NCBI RefSeq assembly: GCF_005405165.1
Contig: NZ_BJDN01000005.1
Coordinates: 1-64,000, forward strand
From: Loigolactobacillus binensis
GTDB taxonomy: Bacteria; Bacillota; Bacilli; Lactobacillales; Lactobacillaceae
Direction of reading: 5' to 3'
DNA: 64,000 nt
Shown here in pieces: positions 53,196-62,319 of this stretch. The position numbers and the translations under genes are program-made. The notes below the pieces were generated by a model. That model did not search any database and had not been told where the DNA came from. It worked only from the letters and a program-made list of their open reading frames with translations. Position 1 is the stretch's first letter. Every line of letters begins with the position of its first letter.

Positions 53196-55189
53196 CCACG
53201 GTAGCTCTTTTTGGTAATCCCAATACAGGTAAAACTACCTTATTCAATCGGTTGACCGATTCTTATGCTTACATGGGCAACTGGAGCGGTGTCACTGTCG
53301 AAAAAAAGGTTGGCGTGATCAAGAATACTAACTTTGCAATTGTGGATCTCCCCGGAATCTACTCGCTTAATCCGTTGACTAAAGACGAAGCAGTAGCCAC
53401 CAATTTCTTGCTGACGGAAGATCAAAACATCATTGTTGACGTTGCCAATGCTTCACAACTCAAACGTAACCTGCTGCTTTCGATCGAGCTTCTAGAATAC
53501 GGTAAACCAACGATCATTGCGTTAAATATGATCGACAGTTTACGGAAAATGGGCATCAGTTACAATCAACATGTACTAGCTAAGGCCTTTGACTGTACGG
53601 TATTAATGACCAATGCGCGGGGGAATAAAGGAACCCAAGAATTGAAACAGGAAATTCTAACTGAGGATCCTTGCTTACCGCCCACTAATTTTGACTTACC
53701 TTACCCAAGTTCGATTCAGCAGGCGATCAAACAGGCTGTTGAAGGTTTAACTACAGAATATAATTTCAACCCCCGGTATGCCAAATGGTTGGCGATCCAA
53801 TTTATGAACGGTAATGACGCGGTACTTAGCTTTGTCGAAGCCCAAGAATTAAAGCCCTTGCTGGATCAGGCGCCTTATTACCGTGCACAGCACTTTGAAG
53901 ATAAAATTTATCAAGCGCGCTTAGGTTTCATTGAAGCAACTCTAAAAACTGCGCGTGAAGCGGGAGCTGATCCCCGTGTCCGCGATATCACCGCTAAAAT
54001 TGATCGTGTGGTTACACATCCAGTGTTAGGCTTACCGATTTTCGTTGGTATTTTTTTCTTAATGTTTAAGATCACTTTTGATTGGATCGGTACGCCATTA
54101 TCCAATTTACTTGACGCTTTCGTCAGTGGCCCGCTTTCTTCAACCGCTGATCACTGGTTAGTGGCAGTGGGTGCTTTACCTTTTTTGCGATCATTGATAG
54201 TCAATGGGTTGATCTCTGGGGTTGGTGGCGTTTTAGTCTTCATGCCGCAAATCTTTGCTTTATTTGCCTGTATTTCTATACTGGAAGATTCCGGCTATAT
54301 GGCGCGAGCTGCATTAGTGATGGATAAGTTGATGTCTAAAGTCGGCCTAAACGGTAAGGCTTTTATTCCCTTGATCATTGGTTTCGGCTGTAATGTACCA
54401 GGGATCATGGCCGCACGGACCATTGAACAACCTAAGGAACGGTTGATCACTTCACTGATCTCACCGTACATGAGCTGTTCGGCACGCTTACCGATCTACA
54501 GCCTATTCGTCGCAGCATTTTTCGCTAAAAATCAAGCGGTGATCGTTTTATCATTATATTTCTTAGGCATTGTAGTCGCTTTGGTGTTGGCCAAAATTTA
54601 CCAAAAAGTTTTTCATTCTGAATCCGAATCCGTTTTTATGATCGAATTACCTGAATATCATTTACCACAGCCAGCCATTATTTGGCATGGTACTTGGGAC
54701 AAGGGTAAGGGCTTCATTCATAAAGCAGGAACCGTGATTTTTGGTGGTACTGTCTTGATCTGGTTACTTAGTTACTTCGGTCCAAGTGGTATTGCCAACA
54801 ATATTGGTGATAGCTTTACTGCTTTGATCGGCCAATTCTTCTTACCGATTTTTATTCCGATCGGGCTTGTTTCTTGGCAAGCGATCAGTGCCATGCTGAC
54901 CGGGATCCTTGCTAAAGAAACGATCGGTGCAACCTTGATGGTTCTTTATCACACTTCTGGGCGCACTGTGTTAGTGGCCTCATTGGCACATATGTTTACC
55001 CCATTATCGGCTTACAGCTTTTTAGTTTTTATTTTACTTTACATCCCTTGTTTCGCAACGATCGCTGTGATCAAGGCCGAAACTGGTAGTTGGAAATGGG
55101 CCGCTTATTCCGTTGTCAGTAGCCTAATTATCGCCTATTTCGTCGCGGTACTCATTTTTCAGGGTGGCTTGTTACTTGGTTTTCATTAG
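53192..55189 (+). CDS. feoB: ferrous iron transport protein B
   Basis: This 665-residue membrane GTPase imports Fe2+. G1 is GNPNTGKTT at 8-16, G3 is DLPGIYSL, and G4 (normally NxxD) is NMID in ALNMIDS. Two Gate regions (GFGCNVPGIMAAR, MSCSARLPIYSLF) carry the conserved cysteines. Between G domain and membrane part is the usual helical spacer. It is the main gene of the feoA-feoB-Cys-rich protein operon. Confidence 0.96.
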   Translation: MTTVALFGNPNTGKTTLFNRLTDSYAYMGNWSGVTVEKKVGVIKNTNFAIVDLPGIYSLNPLTKDEAVATNFLLTEDQNIIVDVANASQLKRNLLLSIELLEYGKPTIIALNMIDSLRKMGISYNQHVLAKAFDCTVLMTNARGNKGTQELKQEILTEDPCLPPTNFDLPYPSSIQQAIKQAVEGLTTEYNFNPRYAKWLAIQFMNGNDAVLSFVEAQELKPLLDQAPYYRAQHFEDKIYQARLGFIEATLKTAREAGADPRVRDITAKIDRVVTHPVLGLPIFVGIFFLMFKITFDWIGTPLSNLLDAFVSGPLSSTADHWLVAVGALPFLRSLIVNGLISGVGGVLVFMPQIFALFACISILEDSGYMARAALVMDKLMSKVGLNGKAFIPLIIGFGCNVPGIMAARTIEQPKERLITSLISPYMSCSARLPIYSLFVAAFFAKNQAVIVLSLYFLGIVVALVLAKIYQKVFHSESESVFMIELPEYHLPQPAIIWHGTWDKGKGFIHKAGTVIFGGTVLIWLLSYFGPSGIANNIGDSFTALIGQFFLPIFIPIGLVSWQAISAMLTGILAKETIGATLMVLYHTSGRTVLVASLAHMFTPLSAYSFLVFILLYIPCFATIAVIKAETGSWKWAAYSVVSSLIIAYFVAVLIFQGGLLLGFH

Positions 55190-55204
55190 AAAGAAGTGAG
55201 CTTG

Positions 55205-55369
55205 ATGGCTTTAATCGTTAATATTCTGATCACGGCCGCCATTGTTGGTTTAGCTTTTTGGCAGATCGTTAAGGTAGTGCGCAAGTCGAAACAAGGTAAA
55301 TGTGCGGCTTGTGATTATAAATGTGCAGCTAAAAAGATGTCATTAACCGCTAAGCGGCGGCCAAGTTAA
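55205..55369 (+). CDS. FeoB-associated Cys-rich membrane protein
   Basis: This 54-residue protein has one N-terminal membrane helix (VNILITAAIVGLAFWQIV) and a basic cytosolic tail with three cysteines (GKCAACDYKC). It matches the FeoB-associated Cys-rich protein family found directly after feoB. The ATG lies 15 bases past the feoB stop with an AGAAGTGAG site. It may handle Fe2+ on the inner side (inference). Confidence 0.85.
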   Translation: MALIVNILITAAIVGLAFWQIVKVVRKSKQGKCAACDYKCAAKKMSLTAKRRPS

Positions 55370-55387
55370 CATGAGGTGTGGCAAACT

Positions 55388-55422
55388 AAGGCTGGCTAGT
55401 TCAATTAGAACGGCCTTTTTTG
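55388..55422 (+). terminator. terminator of feo operon
   Basis: AAGGC-GTTC and GAAC-GCC-TTTTTT arms pair with a small internal loop and a clear T-run follows. It lies 18 bases past the Cys-rich gene. Confidence 0.75.
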
Positions 55423-55578
55423 TTTATAATTTTTAACTTTGTTAAGCAAAAGTGCTGACGAAAGCAATAAAATTGTGTAAAATGTATTTGAAAGCTAAAC
55501 TATTTTGTTTGTTTGTTTTATTGGCAGTTTAAGTCACATTACCGCGCTTTGTGACCGGCAATTTTAGGGGGATATATT

Positions 55579-56034
55579 ATGACTAAGCCGATTCGTTTGG
55601 AGGAGCAACTTTGTTTTTCACTCTACACAGCGCAAAAGCAATACAATAAGTACTACGCAATTGCATTGGCACCCTTTCATCTGACCTACCCACAGTTTAT
55701 TGCGTTATTGACTTTGTGGGAACATGACACATTGACGGTCAATGATCTAGGCCACTATTTAAATTTAGACAGTGGCACTTTAACGCCATTACTTAAGCGT
55801 TTAGAAAAAGATGGTTGGGTCGAACGGCGCCGGGACAAGGCCGATGAACGGCGGGTATTGATTTACCTGACCCAGAAGGCCCTAGCGAACCGGGATAAAA
55901 TCTACACCCGGGTCAATAGTTGCTTAGCGCATCTAAATTTTTCACCGGAACAATACCGTTCCTTAAAGTCTGAAGTGGATCTGATCACGGAACATTTACA
56001 TCAATTCACCGACAACCACACTATGGAAATTTAA
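55579..56034 (+). CDS. MarR family regulator, OhrR-like
   Basis: This 151-residue winged-helix repressor has the N-terminal LEEQLCFSLYTAQKQYNKYY pattern with Cys12 at the position of the peroxide-sensing cysteine of OhrR. The HTH VNDLGHYLNLDSGTLTPLLKRL and the wing ERRRDKADERRVLI are standard. It is probably a one-cysteine organic-hydroperoxide sensor. No ohr peroxidase gene is adjacent, so targets lie elsewhere. Its own promoter region is AT-rich. ATG after AGGGGGATATATT. Confidence 0.88.
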   Translation: MTKPIRLEEQLCFSLYTAQKQYNKYYAIALAPFHLTYPQFIALLTLWEHDTLTVNDLGHYLNLDSGTLTPLLKRLEKDGWVERRRDKADERRVLIYLTQKALANRDKIYTRVNSCLAHLNFSPEQYRSLKSEVDLITEHLHQFTDNHTMEI

Positions 56035-56097
56035 AAAGTGAACCGAAAATTGCTTAGGAGGGCCATTAATGGCCTTGACCGTTTGTTATCAGGCAAT

Positions 56098-56131
56098 AAA
56101 AAGGTGAACGCACTTATGCGTTCACCTTTTT
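56098..56131. terminator. bidirectional terminator
   Basis: AAAAAGGTGAACGCA and TGCGTTCACCTTTTT pair perfectly (15 bp) around a 4-base loop between the MarR gene and the convergent 55-aa gene. A GGCCATTAATGGCC palindrome precedes it at 56061-56074. Confidence 0.9.
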
Positions 56132-56297
56132 ATTTAGACTTCTTTTTATACTTAACGGTCAGCTTAGCAAATTTATCTTGTAAGCGGCGAAAATCACTAG
56201 TTGATTGTTGCGCCTGTCTCACCATATCTTTAAAATCATGTGATCCTGTTTCAGATACTTTGCGGTCTTTAGTATGACTTCTCAAGTGAATCCGCAT
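56130..56297 (-). CDS. small basic protein, 55 aa
   Basis: GGAGG lies 7 bases before ATG 56297. The frame begins MRIHLRSHTKDRKVSETG and ends KLTVKYKKKSK: highly basic, helical, no Cys. I do not recognise it. A nucleic-acid-binding role is possible from charge only. The frame stays open further upstream (to 56390), but that part lacks a site. It ends at a strong terminator. Confidence 0.7.
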   Translation of the reverse strand: MRIHLRSHTKDRKVSETGSHDFKDMVRQAQQSTSDFRRLQDKFAKLTVKYKKKSK

Positions 56298-56439
56298 GTT
56301 CTCGCCTCCAACTACGAGCTCAACCGCCAAGTTCGTAGTACTTTTTTTGCTGGATGTTTCTATTATAGGTTGCCTGTGAGCGAGAATCAATACATGATGT
56401 TGCCACCACGTAATCGATTTCAGCGGTGTAATTCGTTCA

Positions 56440-56811
56440 TTAAGTCAAATCTAGAGGTAAATATTTTTGCAAAGTAGTCTGTTGTTGATCTTCATAATGA
56501 TAACGGGGAATCAGATGAATATGGCAGTGCATAATTTTCTGACCACCTACCGGACCAACATTAATGTCGATGTTATAACCTGCTGGATGATAACGCTGAT
56601 CTAAATAAGTTTTCGCCTCATCTAGCAAGGTATTCATATCCATGCGCACATTAAGGGGCAGATCAAAAAAAGTTGGGTAGTGTTGCTTAGCAATGATCAA
56701 AGCGTGGCCTGGTGAAACAGGGTGAATATCCAATAATAAACCCGCCGTTTGATTTTCTAACAAATAATTTCTATTCTGTGGTTGACAAAAAATACAATCC
56801 TTTTCTAGCAA
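56440..56811 (-). CDS. HIT family protein
   Basis: This 123-residue histidine-triad nucleotide hydrolase has His95, His97 and His99 in HCHIHLIPRY, and Cys6 and Cys9 (CIFC) as in zinc-binding HIT proteins. The family hydrolyses AMP-lysine, Ap4A or related nucleotides. It resembles the Hit-like proteins common in Firmicutes. ATG after GGAGGCCACCTG. Monocistronic as far as can be seen. Confidence 0.92.
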   Translation of the reverse strand: MLEKDCIFCQPQNRNYLLENQTAGLLLDIHPVSPGHALIIAKQHYPTFFDLPLNVRMDMNTLLDEAKTYLDQRYHPAGYNIDINVGPVGGQKIMHCHIHLIPRYHYEDQQQTTLQKYLPLDLT

Positions 56812-56913
56812 CAGGTGGCCTCCTTTTATTTATCAACATCATGCCTATGCTACCGCGTATTTAGATTAATGACCAGGGCTGCTAAACTTATTTTTAATGG
56901 CGCCCTTTAAGCC

Positions 56914-56951
56914 ATAAAAAAAGAAATCAATCGACTAGGAATTGATTTCTT
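56914..56951 (-). terminator. terminator of YhgE/Pip gene
   Basis: AAGAAATCAAT and ATTGATTTCTT pair perfectly around a 9-base loop. The minus strand then reads TTTTTTT. It lies just past the last stop. Confidence 0.88.
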
Positions 56952-56959
56952 AATTGCCA

Positions 56960-59900
56960 TTAATCTTCTAATTTTTGTAACTGCTGATTTTCATCCAATT
57001 GCGAAACGCCATTTAGATGAATTTTCTGTAGAACGCGCATAGTCCACCAAAGTAGTAATAAGCTGACCCCTAAAATACCTAACAAGGTACCGATAGAACT
57101 CCAAACTTGTCCGCTACCTAGGCCAGAAGTAATGGCTTGACGGAAGCCTAGAATCGAATAAGTCATCGGAATATACGGGTGGATCGCATTATAAAACGAA
57201 TTAGTCACTTCCATTGGGAAGGTCCCCCCAGAACCACCTAATTGCAACATCAGTAAGACCATAGCGACAAAGCGACCAGGGTTATCGAAGGCCATTGACA
57301 ATAGCATGACTAGAAACATCGACGCCAGTGCGAAAATGATCGCGATCAGATAGAAAGCGCCAATATGATCAACTTGCAAGCCGAACAATAACATCAAACT
57401 TGCCTCTAATACTGCCATCATAATCGCAACGACGCCCCCAACAGAAACTTTGCTGAAGAACCACGCAGTTGCTGATTGTCCTTTAGTCGAAATCTTACGA
57501 ATTGGGTAAGCAAAGTTGAAGACAATCGCACCGACATACAAGGCTAGCGATAAAACATATGGCGCTAACGCATGACCGTAATTCGGTACGTAACTATATG
57601 ATTTATGACTGAGTTTGGTTGGACTAGCAAACATATCGGCCGTTTTTGCTGTTGTTTGAATCCCGTTAACTTTTTTGCCACCGGCTGTCAAGGCCACTGC
57701 TAAAGTTTTCGAGCCACTATTTAATTTATCACCGCCCGTCGTTAATTCTGGCGATTTAGCGGCTAGTTGACTTGTCCCTGTAGCTAATTTAGTTACCCCG
57801 GCAGTTAATGTGGGAACCTGACTATTCATCGTGTTCAGGCCACCGGCTAATTGCGTCGCGCCAGAATTTAAAGTGCCTGAATTGGCATTTAGCGTTTGCG
57901 CGCCGGAATAAAGTTGGCTAACACCACTAACTAAAGTTGGTACTTGGCCATTTAGTGTATTCAAACCACCGGCTAACTGAGTCGCCCCAGAATTTAAAGT
58001 CCCCACACCAGCAACTAAAGCCGGTACTTGCCCATTCATTGTATTCAGTCCGGCTGCAACTTGGTCGGTGCCTGCAGTATATTGACCAACACCAGTTGCT
58101 ACCTGATTTGAACCTGTTGCTAATTTAGCGACACCAGTCGTTAAAGTCGGTAACTGGGTGTTCATTGTACTGATCCCACCAGTTAACGCCGTCGCCCCAG
58201 AGTTTAAGGCAACCGAATTAGCGGTTAATTGGTTCAACCCACTATCTAAACTGTTGGCGCCCGTTGTTAATTGGGCTAAGGCCGTGGTCAAACTAGGTAA
58301 CTTAGCCGCTAATTCATTAACGCCGGTAACGCTCTGATCTAAGCCAGCCGTAACTTGGGTAGCTCCTTGATATAATTCACTATCCGAAGCCGTATTAGTA
58401 GCAACTGTCCGTAATCCTTTGATCGCACTTTGACTACCAGCATAGAGTGATGGTTGACCATTAGTACCTGTAACGTAGCCAGCATATAGCTGGTTGATCG
58501 CACCTTGGAGTGATTGTACCTTAGTTGCTAATGTTTTTAACTGAGTCACATCAATTGATTTCAAAGGTGCTAAGGCAGTCTGAACATTTTGCAACTCAGT
58601 TTGGTTACTTTTCTGTGCGGTACCAACAGTCTACACGGCACTGATAATCGCTGCTTTTTGCGCCGCACTTAAATTGCTGGCCTGAACCGCATTAGTATCG
58701 ATCGCGGTCACAGCCTTAGCCGAACTTGCTGTATTATTACCGATGGTAGTCAAACTAGTCGTTGTAGTTGTTACCGCACCTTGAAGGCGATCAACTTGGC
58801 TTTGTAACTGGCTGATGGTTGCTGTTACTTCGGTGGCATTGACTTGCTCATTTAAGGCAGTCAGCCCACTCTTCATTTGATCTAAACCAGTATTTAAAGC
58901 CGTTAATTGTGCATCTTGACTGGTAACACCTTGATTAACTTTTAAGATACCATCAGCTACTGCTTTGCTGCCTGTTTCCAACTGCTGTAAACCAGTATTG
59001 AGCTCGGTCACCTTTGCGGGTAACGTTTTGACCGAACTATTGACTTGGGTCAACCCAGTAGCGAGTTGCCCACTACCTTTTTGTGCGCTTTCAGTGCCCG
59101 CCGTATATTTTGAAACGCCAGTTTGCAGCGTATTGGCGCCAGTGGCTAATTGTTGGACGCCGCTAGCTAACGGACCAACATTACTTTGCAACGTGGCAAG
59201 GCCGCCGGAAACCTGTTGTGCACCACTGTTCAGTACGCTGGATTTAGCTGTTAACTGATTGCCGCCGCTGGTCAATTTGGTGACACCACCAGCCAATGGG
59301 CCAACGCTATTTTGCAATGTGGTCGTCCCTGCTGCCAACTGATTCCCACCAGTAGCCAATTTGGTCACACCACTGGCCAATGGCCCGACACCACTTTGTA
59401 GCGTGGTAATACCGGTGGCCAATTGGCCGACACCATTAGTATAAGTTTTAACGCCGGTGGCTAGTTGATCGCCACCAGTAGCAAGTTGCTGCACCCCACT
59501 GGCCAACGGTTTAACACTGACTTTCAGTGTTTGAACACCAGCATTGACTTGAGAAACGGCCACTGTGTATTGGCCAAGGCCATCATTGAATGTGACCAAG
59601 CCATTATCCAGTTGCGTCGCCCCTTTGGCGGCCGTTGTCATTCCTTTGCCAACTACATGTAACTGGTCAAACATAGCACTAGCATAGGCATTAGTGACTG
59701 CTGCCCGAATTTCTTTGTCCAGGGCCGTGGTTCCAACCTGGCTAATGACCTCGCCGATATAATTCAACGAATCATTTGTTTTATAAGTTAATTCCATTTT
59801 CTTCGGGTTTTTATTTAGCGCTGTGGTCGCGTTCGCCGAAAATTCTTCGGCAACGTGATCACTGTATAATATTTCTTCGCCTTCAGCCCTTGTTGTGCTT

Positions 59901-60174
59901 GCTTAGCCGAAACAAAACGCCAACCTAACTGCTTATTATGCTTCAACTTTTGGACCGTTTGTTGGCCAACATTTAAAGTCTCCCCATTATACTTGACCGG
60001 CTGATCCTGATTGACCACCGCCACTGGTAACGCCTGGGTTTCACCGTATGGATCCCAAACCGACTTTAAAAAGAAGACGCTATACAAAAACGGGATCAAC
60101 GTCATGACGATCACCGATAGTAAAATCAACCGATTGTGACGAATAAAACGCCACTCATTTCTAACCATTTTCAT
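56960..60174 (-). pseudogene. YhgE/Pip family membrane protein, broken in two places
   Basis: Three frames together form one YhgE/Pip protein of about 1070 residues. Part 1 (60174-59815) has the N-terminal helix and DYxPY-like head. Part 2 (about 59840-58634) and part 3 (58630-56960) carry long repeats of the LATGxNQL / LNSGATQLAGGL type and then five or six C-terminal helices ending in LWWTMRVLQKI. The first break is a one-base loss in a T-run (AAAA at 59839-59842 on the plus strand). The second is an in-frame TAG at 58633-58631, with the same frame continuing beyond. Two independent lesions suggest real inactivation. YhgE proteins are tied to phage or secretion-linked functions. Confidence 0.85.
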
Positions 60175-60270
60175 TACTTAATTCCTTCCCCACCTAATTA
60201 TCTAAAAGAAAACCGCTACTTTTAATATCCATAAAACACTCTAGAGAATATTCTACAAATAAACCAGTGT

Positions 60271-60310
60271 TTTGTAGCCGGACACTTTAATAAAAATGTC
60301 CGGCTACAAA
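60271..60310. repeat. 14-bp perfect hairpin without T-run
   Basis: TTTGTAGCCGGACA (60271-60284) and TGTCCGGCTACAAA (60297-60310) are perfect complements around 12 bases. Neither side has a T-run, so it does not look like a normal terminator. It lies between the Spx-like gene and the YhgE gene. Confidence 0.7.
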
Positions 60311-60356
60311 TTAAAACGATTTCATTTTAGACTGACAACCCTAAAAAACACCCAAT

Positions 60357-60764
60357 TTAAATCAAATCCGCCTGGTAAAGTTGACCAAATAATGACAACC
60401 GCTCTCGCTTGCGTTGCTTGGCCGGAATAAAGACGCCGACTTTCTCCAAATTAAAGCCGGTGATCAAACTATGCTCATCAAATACGATCGGATTCTTCAA
60501 GATCTGGGGGTGGGCCTGTACGGTATCCACCATTTGGTTAAAAGTCACGTCATCGTCTAATTTTAACGCCTGAGCAGCCTTGGAACGTTGTGCCAATAAA
60601 TCAGCAGTGCCATTATCTGACATTAAAAATAGTTGCGTAATTTCTGTTTTGCTCAGCGGCTTTTGCAAAATATTGCGAATTTGCACGCCTAAATGTTGGC
60701 GCTTGAACCACCGAACCATTTTATTTTTAGCCGGGTCACTGGTATGAAAATACATTTTGATCAT
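60357..60764 (-). CDS. Spx/ArsC-fold protein lacking the CXXC switch
   Basis: This 135-residue protein has the Spx/ArsC thioredoxin-like layout: MYFHTSDPAKNKMVRWF at the start, RNILQKPLSKTEI, then ILKNPIVFDEHSLITGFN. The positions of Cys10 and Cys13 in Spx are Asp10 and Lys13 (SDPAK), and the conserved Arg before PI is Asn. There is no cysteine at all. It is therefore likely a redox-insensitive relative, with RNA polymerase binding uncertain. ATG after GAGCGAGGCTAG. Confidence 0.78.
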   Translation of the reverse strand: MIKMYFHTSDPAKNKMVRWFKRQHLGVQIRNILQKPLSKTEITQLFLMSDNGTADLLAQRSKAAQALKLDDDVTFNQMVDTVQAHPQILKNPIVFDEHSLITGFNLEKVGVFIPAKQRKRERLSLFGQLYQADLI

Positions 60765-60837
60765 AAGTCTAGCCTCGCTCTCTTTAACTTAATTTACGGG
60801 AATACTTAGTAAAATAAATTGATCACCATCAACTATG

Positions 60838-60862
60838 CAAAAAACCGCGCAACCTGCGCGGT
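60838..60862 (-). terminator. terminator of PspC gene
   Basis: ACCGCGC and GCGCGGT pair perfectly around 5 bases, with six Ts on the minus strand. Confidence 0.8.
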
Positions 60863-60947
60863 GGTAAAAAGTATAACGCTTTAAATTGCATTAAAAACTT
60901 TTTTTAGTCATTTTTCAAGCGGAACAACCTTATTTTAGTCGCTACCT

Positions 60948-61130
60948 TTAATCAGGCATGATCACCGCAGCTAAAACGTAAAGGATCACCATTGGAAAAC
61001 CGATCGTCACCACTGCCAATGCAGCAAAAATGACCCGTAGAACCGTTGCATCGACGCCATAGCGTTCCGCAAAACCACCAAGAACGCCGGCAACCATCCG
61101 ATTATTCGCGGATTTGTGTAGTTTATTCAT
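60948..61130 (-). CDS. PspC domain protein
   Basis: This 60-residue protein is a single PspC domain: NRMVAGVLGGFAERYGVD then one hydrophobic helix (LRVIFAALAVVTIGFPMVILYVLAAVIM). PspC-type proteins sense or signal membrane stress; in lactobacilli small single-domain forms are common. GGGGGGAGC lies before ATG 61130, and the longer upstream frame has no site. Confidence 0.9.
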   Translation of the reverse strand: MNKLHKSANNRMVAGVLGGFAERYGVDATVLRVIFAALAVVTIGFPMVILYVLAAVIMPD

Positions 61131-61327
61131 CACCAAGCTCCCCCCTTTACTAATCTCCTGATCTGTTAAGTTAATTATAAAAAACAATCAAGCAACCAGC
61201 ATCATGCTTACGGCTGAGTTTTGTCTTGCGCTGAGGACTGAACTTTCTGCGAAAAAAGATTTACCTGCAGCGAATTTAATGGTAAATTTGACTTGAGGAC
61301 TGCTTAACCTCATTTCTTAAGATGATG

Positions 61328-61356
61328 TGCCTGCTACTTAGTAGTGGGCATTTTTT
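61328..61356 (+). terminator. orphan terminator upstream of universal stress gene
   Basis: TGCCTGCTAC and GTAGTGGGCA pair along ten positions (two wobbles) around TTA and are followed by TTTTTT. No plus-strand gene ends here: the upstream genes are on the minus strand. It may end a small RNA or a leader. Confidence 0.6.
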
Positions 61357-61435
61357 ATCCTTTTTTGCTGAAAAGTTACGCCTAATTAGACTATAATAGT
61401 ATTGTCAACTATATTACGAAAGCGGGGGAAGTATT

Positions 61436-61912
61436 ATGTTACAAGAATATCGCAACATTTTAGTGCCCATGGATGGTTCTGACGAAGCAGAATTAGCTTT
61501 AGAAAAGGCCATCGAAGTTGCTAAACGGAATCAAGCGCACATTGATCTTTTAAACATTCTCGACACCAAACAATACAGTTATAATTATTCTGGTTTGATC
61601 GATGGCGATGTGATCTATAAAATGTCTGAAGATGCACAAAAATATTTAGAAGAAATCGTCACCAAAGCTAAAACCAATGACAACTTCGAAGATATTGATA
61701 TTCATGTCCGTTTTGGCAGTCCTAAAACGGTGATCGCCCAAGATTTTCCAGCAGAACATCATAATGACTTGATCATGATCGGCGCAACGGGCCTAAATGC
61801 CGTTGAACGCGTGTTAGTGGGTTCGGTTACGGAATATGTTAATCGCCACGCATTACCCGATGTGCTTGTGGTTAAAACCAAGCTTGATAATCACACTTCA
61901 TTAGAAAAATAA
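61436..61912 (+). CDS. universal stress protein (UspA family)
   Basis: This 158-residue alpha/beta protein begins ILVPMDGSDEAELALEKAIEVA and has the ATP-binding loop IGATGLNAVERVLVGSVTEYV (G-2x-G-9x-G-S/T pattern). It is a probable ATP-binding stress protein. AAAGCGGGGGAAG precedes the ATG. A -10-like TATAAT lies at about 61392. Monocistronic with a strong terminator. Confidence 0.93.
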   Translation: MLQEYRNILVPMDGSDEAELALEKAIEVAKRNQAHIDLLNILDTKQYSYNYSGLIDGDVIYKMSEDAQKYLEEIVTKAKTNDNFEDIDIHVRFGSPKTVIAQDFPAEHHNDLIMIGATGLNAVERVLVGSVTEYVNRHALPDVLVVKTKLDNHTSLEK

Positions 61913-61922
61913 ATCGGCAGGT

Positions 61923-61984
61923 TGATATAAAAAAGCAAGCCGTTAGTTGTGTTTCTTCACAACTAACGGCTTGCTTTTTATATC
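61923..61984. terminator. long bidirectional terminator hairpin
   Basis: GATATAAAAA-GCAAGCCGTTAGTTGTG and its complement make a stem of about 27 bp with one bulged base around a 6-base loop. It serves the universal stress gene and convergent small membrane gene. Confidence 0.88.
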
Positions 61985-62031
61985 GTCCAGTGTTTTGTAC
62001 TAAGTTCTTCACTCATGTCCGTAGACATGTT

Positions 62032-62226
62032 CTAATTACGGCGTATACTCGACTCGATCACGCCGAAAACGTAAGCAATGATCGCCACTAAAATGCTGGC
62101 TAGCAGCACAGTCGTAACTGCGTTTAGCAACGTGAATGCCCACGGCAACTGTAATATTGCCAAAACACCCAGCACAACTGCTAAACAGCCGATGAGCGCA
62201 AAGACGATCTTCCAGCTTGTCTTCAT
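62032..62226 (-). CDS. small membrane protein, 64 aa
   Basis: Two hydrophobic helices (IVFALIGCLAVVLGVLAIL and TLLNAVTTVLLASILVAIIAYVF, the latter in two halves) with a basic tail ESSIRRN. I do not recognise a family. GGTGG lies 8 bases before ATG 62226; a TTG just before it is also in frame. Function unknown. Confidence 0.7.
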   Translation of the reverse strand: MKTSWKIVFALIGCLAVVLGVLAILQLPWAFTLLNAVTTVLLASILVAIIAYVFGVIESSIRRN

Positions 62227-62319
62227 CAATTAAGCCACCTTTGCCTTTTTAACGAGTTTCCTCGTCATTCAAAACAAAAGCTATCTTAGCATATTCACCT
62301 GCTACTTGCAAAGTTACCC

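Noticed and set aside
56069..56107. 12-codon ORF with a perfect AGGAGG before the terminator at 56098
   Set aside because: Too short to support, and the AGGAGG is part of a palindromic stretch; nothing lies downstream for it to control.
57640..59560. Periodic DNA repeats in the YhgE/Pip region resembling a tandem-repeat array
   Set aside because: The period follows the protein's glycine-containing repeats and is normal for this family.
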